Assembly: GCF_030362855.1 (NCBI RefSeq) | Contig: NZ_JAUCBP010000014.1 | Location: 1-35,480 of the forward strand | Direction of reading: 5' to 3' | Source: Neoalteromonas arenosi | Lineage (GTDB): Bacteria > Pseudomonadota > Gammaproteobacteria > Enterobacterales > Alteromonadaceae | Length of the DNA: 35,480 nucleotides | Shown here: piece by piece, positions 7,163-14,382 of the stretch | Layout of the letters: each line of letters opens with the position of its first letter | Numbering within the stretch: position 1 is the first letter of the stretch | The notes under the pieces: model-generated | The model's input: the letters and a program-made list of their open reading frames with translations, nothing else | Told to the model about the DNA's origin: nothing | The model's database searches: none | Translations under genes and position numbers: made by a program

Positions 7163-7663
7163 TTGTTGATCCGTTTAGCTACCGATAATGACTGCTACAA
7201 TTTAGCCGCTCTTTCTGCATACGTATGGTTGCAAACCTATGCCGCCAAGAGTATGACAAAATCCCATATCGACTATGTTCGAAACCATTTTACGCCTGTG
7301 CAATATCAACAGTTACTGGATTCAAAAAGCTATCGAGTGATTGCAGTTATTCAAAATGCCAATCTAGTTGGCCTAGCAGTTGTGAATTTAAAGTCGCAAT
7401 TTGAAAACCCATGCAATGGTTTTGAGATAGAACGGATGTATATCCACCCTAGTTACCGTGGCGCAGGCTATGGTCGTGCAATATTTGATTACATCAAAAG
7501 CCAATTAGGTGGACGTTTTTGGTTGTATACTTGGGATAAGAACGAGTCGAATGCATTCTACCAACACTTGGGTTTTAGCAAAGTTGGAGAGCACCAGTTT
7601 TACTTCGCCAACCAAGTGGTAAACAACAATGTGTTCGCTTACGTAGAGGAAGGAGCAGAGTAA
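7163..7663 (+). CDS. GNAT family N-acetyltransferase
   Basis: 166 aa from TTG 7163; a second TTG at 7166 gives the more typical opening MIRLATD. The fold is clear: beta1-alpha1 (IRLATDNDCYNLAALSAYVW), beta4 (IERMYIHPSYRG), the acetyl-CoA pyrophosphate loop RGAGYGRAIF and the C-terminal beta5-alpha4 (NAFYQHLGFSKVGEHQF). Such enzymes move acetyl from acetyl-CoA to an amine; the acceptor is unknown. The ribosome binding site is poor, which leaves the start uncertain. First of five GNAT genes in this array. Confidence 0.88.
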   Translation: MLIRLATDNDCYNLAALSAYVWLQTYAAKSMTKSHIDYVRNHFTPVQYQQLLDSKSYRVIAVIQNANLVGLAVVNLKSQFENPCNGFEIERMYIHPSYRGAGYGRAIFDYIKSQLGGRFWLYTWDKNESNAFYQHLGFSKVGEHQFYFANQVVNNNVFAYVEEGAE

Positions 7664-7981
7664 ATTCGCCTAATCCACTGGTTGTTAGCACAAAACGTAT
7701 TGCCTCTATCGCTGGCGGCGGGGTTTATTGCAAGTACAATAGGCTTACTTACTTTTACGCTAAGCTGGAATTTGTATGAAGTTTGGGATGGCCCGATGCC
7801 TGGCTACCAAGTATTGCTATTTCCGGGCAATATGTCGCTGGTTTACATCTGGCACCCATTGTTCAGTGAGGAAATAGATTTGTACCCAAAACTGGGCCTT
7901 ATTTTGCTTGGTCAATTTGTCTTCGTTGCCCTGTTTTTCGCACTTGTGCGACAGATACTGGCACGCATATTTCATCGATAG
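7664..7981 (+). CDS. Small membrane protein, possible ATT start
   Basis: The longest conventional frame starts at TTG 7682 (99 aa) with no ribosome binding site. However, AAGGAG at 7650-7655, inside the end of the GNAT gene, lies 8 nt before an in-frame ATT at 7664 right after the GNAT stop. Initiation there would give 105 aa with a natural N-terminus (MRLIHWLLAQNVLPLS). I report the ATT start as a hypothesis. The product has hydrophobic segments near each end (about residues 14-36 and 81-101), an intervening aromatic, extracytoplasmic-looking region with PMPGYQVLLFPGN, and a basic C-terminus (RQILARIFHR). No family recognised. Confidence 0.55.
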   Translation: MRLIHWLLAQNVLPLSLAAGFIASTIGLLTFTLSWNLYEVWDGPMPGYQVLLFPGNMSLVYIWHPLFSEEIDLYPKLGLILLGQFVFVALFFALVRQILARIFHR

Positions 7982-8024
7982 AATAACGCGTTAAAGATAA
8001 CCATTGAAACCCAATACCTAATTT

Positions 8025-8044
8025 ATAACCTCAAGTCAGGTTAT
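8025..8044. repeat. Stem-loop ATAACCT/AGGTTAT
   Basis: Seven-bp perfect arms with a 6-nt loop lie in the 196-bp gap between the membrane-protein gene and the HD-domain gene. No T-tract follows, so it is not a clear terminator. The same gap begins with a perfect 10-bp palindrome TAACGCGTTA (7984-7993). Neither pairs with a partner in a way that makes an attC site. Confidence 0.3.
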
Positions 8045-8145
8045 TCACCACAATTCAATGACGTTTTGGATGGTAAGTTCCATCATTTGCTGTATTTACG
8101 GCACTTTTTACCTAATGGGTATGCGTCAGCTATTTAAATAACAAC

Positions 8146-8163
8146 AGGCGTTGAAAAACGCCT
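8146..8163 (+). promoter_or_regulatory. GAAA-tetraloop hairpin just upstream of the ribosome binding site
   Basis: AGGCGTT and AACGCCT form a 7-bp stem closed by a GAAA (GNRA-class) loop, ending 3 nt before the AAGGA that serves the TTG start at 8178. No T-tract follows. It could stabilise the leader or modulate translation; this is inference. Confidence 0.35.
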
Positions 8164-8177
8164 AATAAGGACTTCGC

Positions 8178-8771
8178 TTGCAGGACTTACAACAACAACT
8201 CGGTTTTATTCTCGAACTAGACAAACTCAAGGCGGTATATCGCCAAGCCTTAGTCAAATGTGACAATAATCGCTTTGAAAATAGTGCTGAGCACAGCTGG
8301 CACATTGCCATGACCGCGCATACGCTCAAAGACTATGCCCAAGAGCCAATTGATATTGGTCGCGTGACTTTAATGTTACTGCTTCACGATATTGTAGAGA
8401 TTGATGCCGGCGATACTTTTGCATTTGCCGAACCGCACGAGCTCGATGGCCAAGAAGACAAAGAATTAGCCGCGGCAAACCGCATATTTGGTCTGCTGCC
8501 CGAGGCACAATTTAATAGTGTGAAGCAAACCTGGCAGGAGTTTGAAGCCGCACAAACACCGGACGCGCGTTTTGCCAAAGCCATGGATCGCATTTTGCCG
8601 CTACTACAAAACATGCAGAATGGTGGCGGTAGTTGGGCACGCCACAACGTGAAAAAGTCACAGGTGATCCGCCGTAACCAATATCTTGAAGGGCTGGCGC
8701 CCGCGCTGTGGGAGTATGCACTTGAGCAAATAGATATTGCAGTGCAAAAGGGCTGGTTGCGAGACGCATAA
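8178..8771 (+). CDS. HD-domain phosphohydrolase, YfbR/HDDC2-like
   Basis: 197 aa from TTG 8178, with AAGGA 6 nt upstream. The HD signature is complete: E38-H39-S-W-H42, H70-D71 (LLLHDIVEIDAGDTFAF) and a distal D137 (KAMDRILPLLQN). This is the HD_3 type seen in YfbR and HDDC2, which are metal-dependent 5'-deoxynucleotidases acting on dNMPs. The sequence supports the family, while substrate is inferred. Cytoplasmic. It stands apart from its left neighbours by a 196-bp gap and faces the SDR gene across a shared hairpin terminator. Confidence 0.88.
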   Translation: MQDLQQQLGFILELDKLKAVYRQALVKCDNNRFENSAEHSWHIAMTAHTLKDYAQEPIDIGRVTLMLLLHDIVEIDAGDTFAFAEPHELDGQEDKELAAANRIFGLLPEAQFNSVKQTWQEFEAAQTPDARFAKAMDRILPLLQNMQNGGGSWARHNVKKSQVIRRNQYLEGLAPALWEYALEQIDIAVQKGWLRDA

Positions 8772-8781
8772 TACAATCAGT

Positions 8782-8805
8782 AGAGCCTTTGTATCCAAAG
8801 GCTCT
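8782..8805. terminator. Bidirectional hairpin between convergent genes
   Basis: AGAGCCTTTG and CAAAGGCTCT make a perfect 10-bp stem with a TATC loop, placed between the convergent ends at 8771 and 8824. The flanks are only moderately T-rich, so efficiency is uncertain, but the position and perfect stem favour a shared terminator. Confidence 0.65.
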
Positions 8806-8823
8806 GGTATATTTCAAATTGGC

Positions 8824-9597
8824 TTAATTGCGCCCAGCCATTACACCGCCATCGACATCCCAAATGGCTCCAGTAACCCAGCTAGATGTATCGCTAAGTA
8901 AAAATACAATGCTATTGGCCACATCTTCTGGTGTACCAATACGGCCAATGGGGTGAAAACCGTCAAAGCCAGCTAATGCTTGATCAACCTCTTTGGGGTC
9001 AATAAAAGTCTCATAAATCGGCGTTTTGACCACTGCAGGTGAAACGGCATTTACTCGGATGTTATCGCTAGCCAATTCCATTGCCATATGCTGAGTCAAG
9101 GCATGCAAACCCGCTTTCGCCATCGAATAAGCAGAAGATGGTGTAGCTTTAATGGCTTGTTTAGCCCACATTGAACCAATGTGCACAATCGAGCCACCAC
9201 CATGAGCTTTCATATTTTTCGCTACCGCTTGGCTAATGAAAAATGTTGCCCGATTCAATAACGCATAAATGTCGTAATCTTCTGCCGTATGCTCCAAAAA
9301 GCCTTTGGGGTTGAAGTAGCCTGCCGCATTAACCAAGTATTGAATATGACCTTCTTGCGCAGTTATATCGGATACAACGCGGTCAACATGTTGTTGCTCA
9401 TTTAAGTTAGCTTGGATAGTCTCTATTACTGCCCCATTCGTTGCGACGTTTTCTAGGGCTACTTTTGCGTCAGCTAACTTGGTAGCATTGTTGCCTAAGA
9501 TAATTGTGCTGACACCCTGAGCGACAAGCTGTTGAGCTGTTGCTAAACCCATACCGCTGGTGCCTCCGATGATCAATGCAAGGTTAGATGAAGTCAT
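8824..9597 (-). CDS. Short-chain dehydrogenase/reductase (SDR)
   Basis: 257 aa, classical SDR length. It carries the Rossmann nucleotide-binding motif GGTSGMG (11-17), the NAAG strand (90-93), catalytic S142 (HIGSMW), Y157 and K161 (YSMAK), and the C-terminal [14 protein letters not shown] and VDGG blocks. It should be an NAD(P)H-dependent oxidoreductase; the substrate is not readable. GGAGAG lies 5 nt before the ATG. It is the only minus-strand gene in the left 16 kb and is divergent from an HxlR regulator that probably controls it, as is common for quinone- or aldehyde-responsive SDRs. Confidence 0.92.
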   Translation of the reverse strand: MTSSNLALIIGGTSGMGLATAQQLVAQGVSTIILGNNATKLADAKVALENVATNGAVIETIQANLNEQQHVDRVVSDITAQEGHIQYLVNAAGYFNPKGFLEHTAEDYDIYALLNRATFFISQAVAKNMKAHGGGSIVHIGSMWAKQAIKATPSSAYSMAKAGLHALTQHMAMELASDNIRVNAVSPAVVKTPIYETFIDPKEVDQALAGFDGFHPIGRIGTPEDVANSIVFLLSDTSSWVTGAIWDVDGGVMAGRN

Positions 9598-9681
9598 TTT
9601 TTCTCTCCGCTTAAGTTAAAGTACGGATGTGAATTTATGTCGATGTGAGGTGCAAAAAAAGTAAGCACAAATTGGTAAGGT

Positions 9682-9699
9682 ATGTACTTTTTGGTACAT
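9682..9699. promoter_or_regulatory. Candidate HxlR operator
   Basis: ATGTAC-TTTTTG-GTACAT is an inverted repeat with 6-bp arms, ending 4 nt before the HxlR regulator's ATG and 85 bp from the divergent SDR start. HxlR/YodB-type proteins bind short palindromes with TAC/GTA half-sites in their own promoter regions, so autoregulation and control of the SDR gene are plausible. Binding is inferred. Confidence 0.5.
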
Positions 9700-9703
9700 C
9701 TTT

Positions 9704-10063
9704 ATGAAAACTATGACAAAAAAAATTTCAAGAAAAACTCCGCCGAGTCAAAGTGCGCAGATGGTTGAAACCATATATGGCTGCAAGTGGTCGTTAACGG
9801 TTTACAAATTGTTGGCAGAAGGCATCAATCGCCCGGGTGAAATGGTACGCAATGTTGAGGGTTTAACCACAAAAGTGTTGAATCAGTGCCTGAAGCGTAA
9901 CACTGAGTTTGGCATTCTTGAGCGAATCTCATACAACGAAGTGCCCCCTCGGGTTGAGTATGAAGTAACGGAGTTGGGTGCCAAATTCCTGAAAATTTTA
10001 GATGGACTGGAAGCGCTACAATTCGAAATTGAACAGCAACAACCTGATACCAATAACGAGTGA
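9704..10063 (+). CDS. HxlR family winged-helix transcriptional regulator
   Basis: 119 aa from ATG 9704; an alternative ATG at 9713 is in frame and no clear ribosome binding site separates them. The HxlR pattern is complete: ETIYGCKWSLTVYKLLAEG (helix 1 with the conserved Cys and K/W), RPGEMVRNVEGLTTKVLNQCLKR (helix-turn-helix) and the wing YNEVPPRVEYEVTELG. The Cys in the GCKW block matches the position used for thiol redox sensing in YodB/HypR-type members, which suggests electrophile or quinone sensing. It is divergent from the SDR gene and only 13 nt ahead of a GNAT gene. Confidence 0.92.
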   Translation: MKTMTKKISRKTPPSQSAQMVETIYGCKWSLTVYKLLAEGINRPGEMVRNVEGLTTKVLNQCLKRNTEFGILERISYNEVPPRVEYEVTELGAKFLKILDGLEALQFEIEQQQPDTNNE

Positions 10064-10076
10064 GAACTGCTAAACA

Positions 10077-10535
10077 ATGAATATTAGCTATCGCAAAGCC
10101 ACCAGCGCCGATATGGACCGCTGTCTTGATGTTCGCGGTATGACCCGTGACAACGCCTTTACGCGTGAAGATCTAATTGCCATTGGCGTGCCGCCTGGCT
10201 CTTGGGATGAGCCAATTGATCAAGGGGTGTATGTAGGTTATGTCGCTCTAGTGGAGGGCGAGATTATCGCTTTTTGTTACGGTGATACCGAAACTGGCGA
10301 GATCTTAGTACTGGCAGTAATGGATGGTTATGAAAGCCGAGGTATAGGTACTGCGCTTTTAACCAAAACCTCCAGTGCATTATTTGACTATGGCCATAAA
10401 GAGCTGTGGCTCGCCGCATCGGCCACTCCGGTCGTAAGAGCCCATGGCTATTACCGTGCGATTGGCTGGCACCCTACCGGCAAGCTTGATGATAATGGTG
10501 ATGAGATTTTAACGTTAAACGCTAGAATGAAATGA
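10077..10535 (+). CDS. GNAT family N-acetyltransferase
   Basis: 152 aa from ATG 10077. Recognisable elements are the N-terminal strand and helix (ISYRKATSADMDRCLDVRGM), the central strands around VEGEIIAFCYGD, a strand EILVLAVMDGYESRG followed by the acetyl-CoA loop RGIGTALL, and the terminal RAHGYYRAIGW. The acceptor is unknown. It is 13 nt after the HxlR gene on the same strand, so it may share the regulator's promoter and respond to the same signal. Confidence 0.88.
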   Translation: MNISYRKATSADMDRCLDVRGMTRDNAFTREDLIAIGVPPGSWDEPIDQGVYVGYVALVEGEIIAFCYGDTETGEILVLAVMDGYESRGIGTALLTKTSSALFDYGHKELWLAASATPVVRAHGYYRAIGWHPTGKLDDNGDEILTLNARMK

Positions 10536-10586
10536 ATCTGTGCAAACCACTGAGCATCTGAACAAAAGCATAAGGAGAAATAGCTG

Positions 10587-10766
10587 ATGACATCAACGAC
10601 TAAATATTTAGCCTTGGCTATTTTGTTTTGCTTGGCTGTACTGTGTTTTATGGTAGGCACGATAGCCGGTGCCATAGCCTTTATTGCGATCGGCTTCTTA
10701 CTGGAATTAGCCTTTTGGATAGGCGTGTTTAAAACGTCATCAAAGCCAAAAAAAAATAAGCGTTAG
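10587..10766 (+). CDS. 59-aa two-TM membrane protein
   Basis: A short gene in the gap between the GNAT and methyltransferase genes. AAGGAG sits about 10 nt before ATG 10587, and the frame ends at TAG 10764-10766, three nt before the next start. The product begins MTSTTKYLALAILF, has two closely packed hydrophobic segments (about residues 7-26 and 28-49) and ends with a strongly basic tail (SSKPKKNKR), as expected for a positive-inside membrane hairpin. The ribosome binding site, spacing and topology support a real gene. It is probably cotranslated with the downstream integral-membrane methyltransferase. No family recognised. Confidence 0.65.
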   Translation: MTSTTKYLALAILFCLAVLCFMVGTIAGAIAFIAIGFLLELAFWIGVFKTSSKPKKNKR

Positions 10767-10769
10767 ACG

Positions 10770-11246
10770 ATGAATCAGCCGCAATCTGTTTTTCTAGAAT
10801 TAAAAGTCCCCCCTGTATTGCTAGTATTAATCATAGCCGGATTCATGTGGTTATTGTCTATTTCGTTCCCTTCGTTGGACGTCAGCTTTCCCTACTCCTA
10901 CATTGCAGTGGTTGTATTAGCCAGCTTGGGTATCGGGGTTGCGCTCGCAGGAGTTTTTGAATTTCGCAAAGCGCACACCACTGTTGACCCGCGAACCCCA
11001 GATCAAACAGCAAACTTGGTTCAGTCCGGTATTTTTAAATTCTCGCGTAATCCCATGTATGTAGGCTTTGCCCTACTATTGATGGCCCTAGCAATATGGC
11101 TGGGTAATAGTGCGGCAATGGCATTGATTGTTGTTTACGTGCTGTATATGAATCGCTTCCAGATTTTACCCGAGGAGCGATTTATGTCGGCTAAGTTTGG
11201 CGCCGCCTATGACCAGTACAGAGGCAAAGTTCGTCGCTGGTTGTGA
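10770..11246 (+). CDS. Isoprenylcysteine carboxyl/phospholipid methyltransferase family protein
   Basis: 158 aa from ATG 10770. It has four to five hydrophobic segments and the hallmark C-terminal half of this SAM-dependent membrane methyltransferase superfamily: KAHTTVDPRTP, SGIFKFSRNPMYVGF, then RFQILPEERFMSAKFGAAYDQY and VRRWL. The N-P-M-Y and PEERF-x5-F-G-x-x-Y-x-x-Y blocks match ICMT/PEMT-like bacterial proteins. Bacterial members rarely have a proven substrate, and ICMT-like annotation here means fold and motif only. It follows the 59-aa membrane protein by 3 nt. Confidence 0.88.
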   Translation: MNQPQSVFLELKVPPVLLVLIIAGFMWLLSISFPSLDVSFPYSYIAVVVLASLGIGVALAGVFEFRKAHTTVDPRTPDQTANLVQSGIFKFSRNPMYVGFALLLMALAIWLGNSAAMALIVVYVLYMNRFQILPEERFMSAKFGAAYDQYRGKVRRWL

Positions 11247-11276
11247 ATCAGAGACAAATTCAACGGAAAGTTAGCA

Positions 11277-11774
11277 ATGTCCAAAACAGTTATTTTTGGT
11301 AACTCAGGTTCAGGGAAATCTACTTTAGCCAAGCAATTAAGCGCATCTGACACGGTCGCGCATATGGATTTAGATGCCATTGCGTGGCTGCCGAGCACAC
11401 CACCGACAAGAGCACCTTTAGAGCAATCCAAACAGCATATTAACGCATTTATACAAGCGCATAACAAATGGGTTATAGAAGGCTGTTATGCTGATCTTAT
11501 CGAACTTGTCATGCCTATGGCTGAGCATCTTGTTTTTATGAACTTACCCATTGAAGCATGTATTGCCAATGCGCGCGCTCGACCGTGGGAGCCTCATAAA
11601 TACCCGTCCAAAGCAGAGCAAGACGCAAACCTAGCGATGCTTATCGAATGGATTGAGCAATATGCGACGCGAACTGATGAATTCTCACAGTGTCGCCATC
11701 AGCAGCTTTACGATGACTTTGGCGGGTCGAAAACTATGGTGACCGCAAACAACCAATATAACTCATCAATATGA
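11277..11774 (+). CDS. P-loop adenylate-kinase-like protein
   Basis: 165 aa from ATG 11277. The opening MSKTVIFGNSGSGKSTLAKQL contains Walker A (GNSGSGKS, 8-15). Next come HMDLDAIAW, WVIEGCYADL and LVFMNLPIEACIANARARPWEPHKY, the usual order in the adenylate-kinase-like P-loop proteins often labelled topology modulation or FlaR-like. The function is likely nucleotide-dependent phosphotransfer to an unknown small substrate. The stop overlaps the next start (ATGA), so it is coupled to the M23 peptidase gene. Confidence 0.8.
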   Translation: MSKTVIFGNSGSGKSTLAKQLSASDTVAHMDLDAIAWLPSTPPTRAPLEQSKQHINAFIQAHNKWVIEGCYADLIELVMPMAEHLVFMNLPIEACIANARARPWEPHKYPSKAEQDANLAMLIEWIEQYATRTDEFSQCRHQQLYDDFGGSKTMVTANNQYNSSI

Positions 11775-12289
11775 TAACTCTACGTCCACTTAAATGGCTA
11801 TCCCTTGCTTTATTATTGATTGTAATAACGGGTCTATTAATACCTGAACGCATTGTTATTCCTGTTGCTGGTGCCAGCTCAAGTGACTGGAACCACCAAA
11901 CATTCTGGTTTGAACCCTGGGGCTCTTCTGGGGTACACAAAGGCATTGATATATTTGGCGATATGGAAACAGCAGTGCTTGCCGCGACCTCTGGCGTCGT
12001 GGTGTACACTGGATATTTGAGCAAAGGCGGTAATGTCATTGCGGTTTTAGGCCCTAAATGGCGCATTCACTATGTCGCTCATCTAAATTCGACTTCTGTG
12101 CAAGTAGGTGATTGGGTCGAGCGTGGTGAAACAGTCGGAACACTCGGCGATACCGGTAATGCCAAAGGCAAAGCACCGCATGTGCATTACTCGATTGTAT
12201 CAGTTGTACCTATCCCATGGCGGATGACGACCGATAGCCAAGGCTGGAAAAAAATGTTCTTCCTCAATCCGCATGACAAACTGATATAG
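11771..12289 (+). CDS. M23 family metallopeptidase (LytM domain)
   Basis: 172 aa, starting at the ATG that overlaps the previous stop. An uncleaved-looking hydrophobic segment (about residues 8-24) anchors a short LytM domain. Zinc ligands are H56 and D60 (HKGID), H104 (YVAHL) and the H137-V-H139 pair (PHVHYS). The GDTGNAKGKAPHVHY block is typical of M23 enzymes, which cut peptidoglycan cross-bridges. All expected metal ligands are present, so it may be active rather than an EnvC-like degenerate form. Membrane-tethered in the periplasm. Its pairing with a kinase-like gene is unusual. Confidence 0.88.
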   Translation: MITLRPLKWLSLALLLIVITGLLIPERIVIPVAGASSSDWNHQTFWFEPWGSSGVHKGIDIFGDMETAVLAATSGVVVYTGYLSKGGNVIAVLGPKWRIHYVAHLNSTSVQVGDWVERGETVGTLGDTGNAKGKAPHVHYSIVSVVPIPWRMTTDSQGWKKMFFLNPHDKLI

Positions 12290-12359
12290 TAGGGCCTGAA
12301 GGTGGCACCTCAGCAATAACAGCAGCGATCAAAACGCCAATAATAAACGAGTGAGTATT

Positions 12360-12812
12360 ATGGAACTAAGCCCTGAGAAACAACTGGAACTGTTAGAGAA
12401 AGAATATTTTCACTTGAATCACGTGGTCGAAAACTTCGATGCCAAATCACTGACGATTAAAGCTTGGAACGTTACCCTGGCAGGCTCACTCAGCGGTGCA
12501 GGTGCCTTTACACAGCATTATGAGCTGTTGTTTTTCGCCGCGTGTGCCAGCGTGCTATTTTGGTTTATTGATACTTATTGGAAGAATTTCCAATTTGCCC
12601 ACTACCAACGCATTGGTGAAATAGAGGCCTACTTTGCAGGACGCGCTGAGCACACTGGTTGCTTCAAGATTTCTGAAAGCTGGAGTAAATCCTATCGCTT
12701 TAAGCCCCATAAACGCTTTTATCGGATCATGTTTTATCCGCATGTAGTGCTACCGCATGGCGTAATGAGTATTGCGTTATTCGCGACTTTTTTCTGGCTA
12801 ATCTACAAGTAA
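12360..12812 (+). CDS. Conserved membrane protein, two TM segments with cytoplasmic helical region
   Basis: 150 aa from ATG 12360; the GAG-rich sequence upstream fits this start better than GTG 12351. The N-terminal helix (SPEKQLELLEKEYFHLNHVVENFD) leads into AKSLTIKAWNVT, a hydrophobic hairpin at about residues 42-70, the charged block YWKNFQFAHYQRIGEIEAYF, and a final hydrophobic segment at 127-149. The EYFHL-x-x-VVE-x-FD-x-x-x-LTIKAW pattern is familiar from uncharacterised bacterial proteins, superficially like SLATT-type effectors. That comparison is weak. It is 11 nt before the next GNAT gene. Confidence 0.7.
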   Translation: MELSPEKQLELLEKEYFHLNHVVENFDAKSLTIKAWNVTLAGSLSGAGAFTQHYELLFFAACASVLFWFIDTYWKNFQFAHYQRIGEIEAYFAGRAEHTGCFKISESWSKSYRFKPHKRFYRIMFYPHVVLPHGVMSIALFATFFWLIYK

Positions 12813-12823
12813 AGGACGAAAGC

Positions 12824-13360
12824 GTGGAATATTATTCATTCTCCCTTGACCAACTAGATACCACCATAGCGCTTTATACAGATGTTTTTGCTGCTGCAGA
12901 GGGGCAAGCCGTTGGCGAGTCTATCGGACAATTAGTCAGGGCCTTAGTGACAACGTCTGCTGAGCGTGATTTGTATGGATATATAGCGAAAGATGGCAAC
13001 ACGATGGTTGGCGGTATTTTCTTTAGCCGTTTTAGCACCGCTCATGAATCGACCATTTTTATGTTGTCGCCAGTGGCCGTCGCAAACGATTATCACGGTC
13101 AGGGAGTTGGACAAGCATTGATTGCATTTGGTCTGCAAAGTATGACCAAGCAAGGTGTGGATATTGTGGTCACTTATGGTGATCCAGCGTTTTATAGCAA
13201 AAGTGGTTTTGCGCCATTGGATGAAAACAAGATCAAAGCGCCCTTTCCACTTTCCCAGCCCGTTGGTTGGCAAGCTGTAGCGTTAAATGGCAAACCCATT
13301 CCAATCATTGCCGGAGCTACACAGTGCGTCGACGCATTTAACAATCCAAAGCACTGGTAG
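12824..13360 (+). CDS. GNAT family N-acetyltransferase (YhbS-like)
   Basis: 178 aa from GTG 12824, with AAAGGAC upstream. The sequence shows the strand MVGGIFFSRF, the strand IFMLSPVAVANDYHGQG running into the acetyl-CoA loop (HGQGVGQALIAFG), and VTYGDPAFYSKSGF. The L-S-P-V-A-V and GDPAFY-x-K-x-GF blocks are those of YhbS-like GNATs. The acceptor is unknown. It directly precedes a PaiB-like gene, recalling the paiA (GNAT)-paiB pairing of Bacillus, though this enzyme is closer to YhbS than to PaiA. Confidence 0.88.
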   Translation: MEYYSFSLDQLDTTIALYTDVFAAAEGQAVGESIGQLVRALVTTSAERDLYGYIAKDGNTMVGGIFFSRFSTAHESTIFMLSPVAVANDYHGQGVGQALIAFGLQSMTKQGVDIVVTYGDPAFYSKSGFAPLDENKIKAPFPLSQPVGWQAVALNGKPIPIIAGATQCVDAFNNPKHW

Positions 13361-13374
13361 CACTGAGGATACGC

Positions 13375-13989
13375 ATGTTTACTCCCAAAGCAATGGCGAT
13401 GCAAGAGCCCGAGGCCATACGGCAGTTTATCGCTGATTATGGTTTTGGCTTACTGATCACAGCCGACTTAAATACCACTCGACTGCCACTGTTATTCCAA
13501 GATGATGGTGATAAAGGCATGATTATTGGCCATATGGCCAAAGCCAATCCGCAGTGGCAAGTCGCTGACAATCAGCGGGTCTCAGCGGTATTTAGTGGGC
13601 CACATGCCTATATTTCACCCACCTGGTACGAATCACGTCCTGTGGTCGCGACGTGGAATTATGCATCCGTACAGTGCTTCGGTACGTTTTCAAGTTTAAA
13701 CCGCGATGCCACCCGCGACGCGATCAATGCGTTAATGGCACACTACGAACCTAGCCTGCTCGGCAACACTGAACTTTTACCCGTTGATTACATGGAAAGA
13801 CTACTCAATGCTGTGGTTGGATTTAAAATCGTCATAAATGAGATCCACGCCAAAGAAAAGCTTGGCCAGCAAAAGAGTAAGGCCGATCAATGCGGCGTCT
13901 ATCAGGGGCTACTTAACAGTCAATCACCGGACGCTGCAAATCTTGTCCGCTATATGGACAACAGAGGAATAGGTAATGGAAAAACGTAA
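13375..13989 (+). CDS. FMN-binding negative regulator, PaiB family
   Basis: 204 aa from ATG 13375, with GAGGAT upstream; normal family length. The PaiB signature is complete: RQFIADYGFGLLIT, TRLPLLF, IIGHMAKANPQW, a GPHAYISPTWYE block and VATWNYASVQCFG. The fold is a split-barrel flavin-binding domain. In Bacillus subtilis PaiB represses sporulation and degradative-enzyme genes, but in Gammaproteobacteria the role is unproven and a flavin-dependent enzyme is also possible. Overlaps the following lipoprotein gene by 14 nt. Confidence 0.92.
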   Translation: MFTPKAMAMQEPEAIRQFIADYGFGLLITADLNTTRLPLLFQDDGDKGMIIGHMAKANPQWQVADNQRVSAVFSGPHAYISPTWYESRPVVATWNYASVQCFGTFSSLNRDATRDAINALMAHYEPSLLGNTELLPVDYMERLLNAVVGFKIVINEIHAKEKLGQQKSKADQCGVYQGLLNSQSPDAANLVRYMDNRGIGNGKT

Positions 13990-14359
13990 ATTTACCCTTG
14001 AGCTAATAGCTATTGCACTAGTCAGTTTGCTCGCTTTGGCGAGTTGCGACAATACACCCAGCGGTGATATTAAGGGCGTTAGTCTCGATGGTGTATGGCA
14101 ACACGCCGACAAAGACGCGCAACTTGAATTTAACCTCAACAGCGGGCTTGCCACCGTATATCAACACGGGACACATGCTGAGAATCAAGGCCTAACAGTC
14201 ATTAAAGAACTCGTTGAGGTGGAAAATGGCCGCACTTGGCAGGGCATGATGTTTGACGGCTATCAAAATACCTATGTGCCCGTTACTATCACATTGGATG
14301 ACCAGCGTCTTGAAGTACGCGATCAAACTGCCCAGGTGATCCTCACTTTAACCCGTTAA
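13976..14359 (+). CDS. Small lipoprotein, hypothetical
   Basis: 127 aa from ATG 13976, which lies inside the end of the PaiB-like gene in another frame. The signal peptide ends LLALASC (Cys24). The mature domain is short and beta-rich with the repeated turn pattern of a small barrel: LDGVWQHADKDAQLEFN, ENGRTWQGMMFDGY, VTITLDDQRLEV. Start choice is supported by the intact signal. No family recognised. Confidence 0.65.
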   Translation: MEKRKFTLELIAIALVSLLALASCDNTPSGDIKGVSLDGVWQHADKDAQLEFNLNSGLATVYQHGTHAENQGLTVIKELVEVENGRTWQGMMFDGYQNTYVPVTITLDDQRLEVRDQTAQVILTLTR

Positions 14360-14382
14360 CTTAGCGCTGATAAGGAGCTCTT

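Noticed and set aside
8384-8817. Minus-strand frames opposite the HD-domain gene
   Set aside because: Shadows of the plus-strand codons; high Cys/Ser content and no motif.
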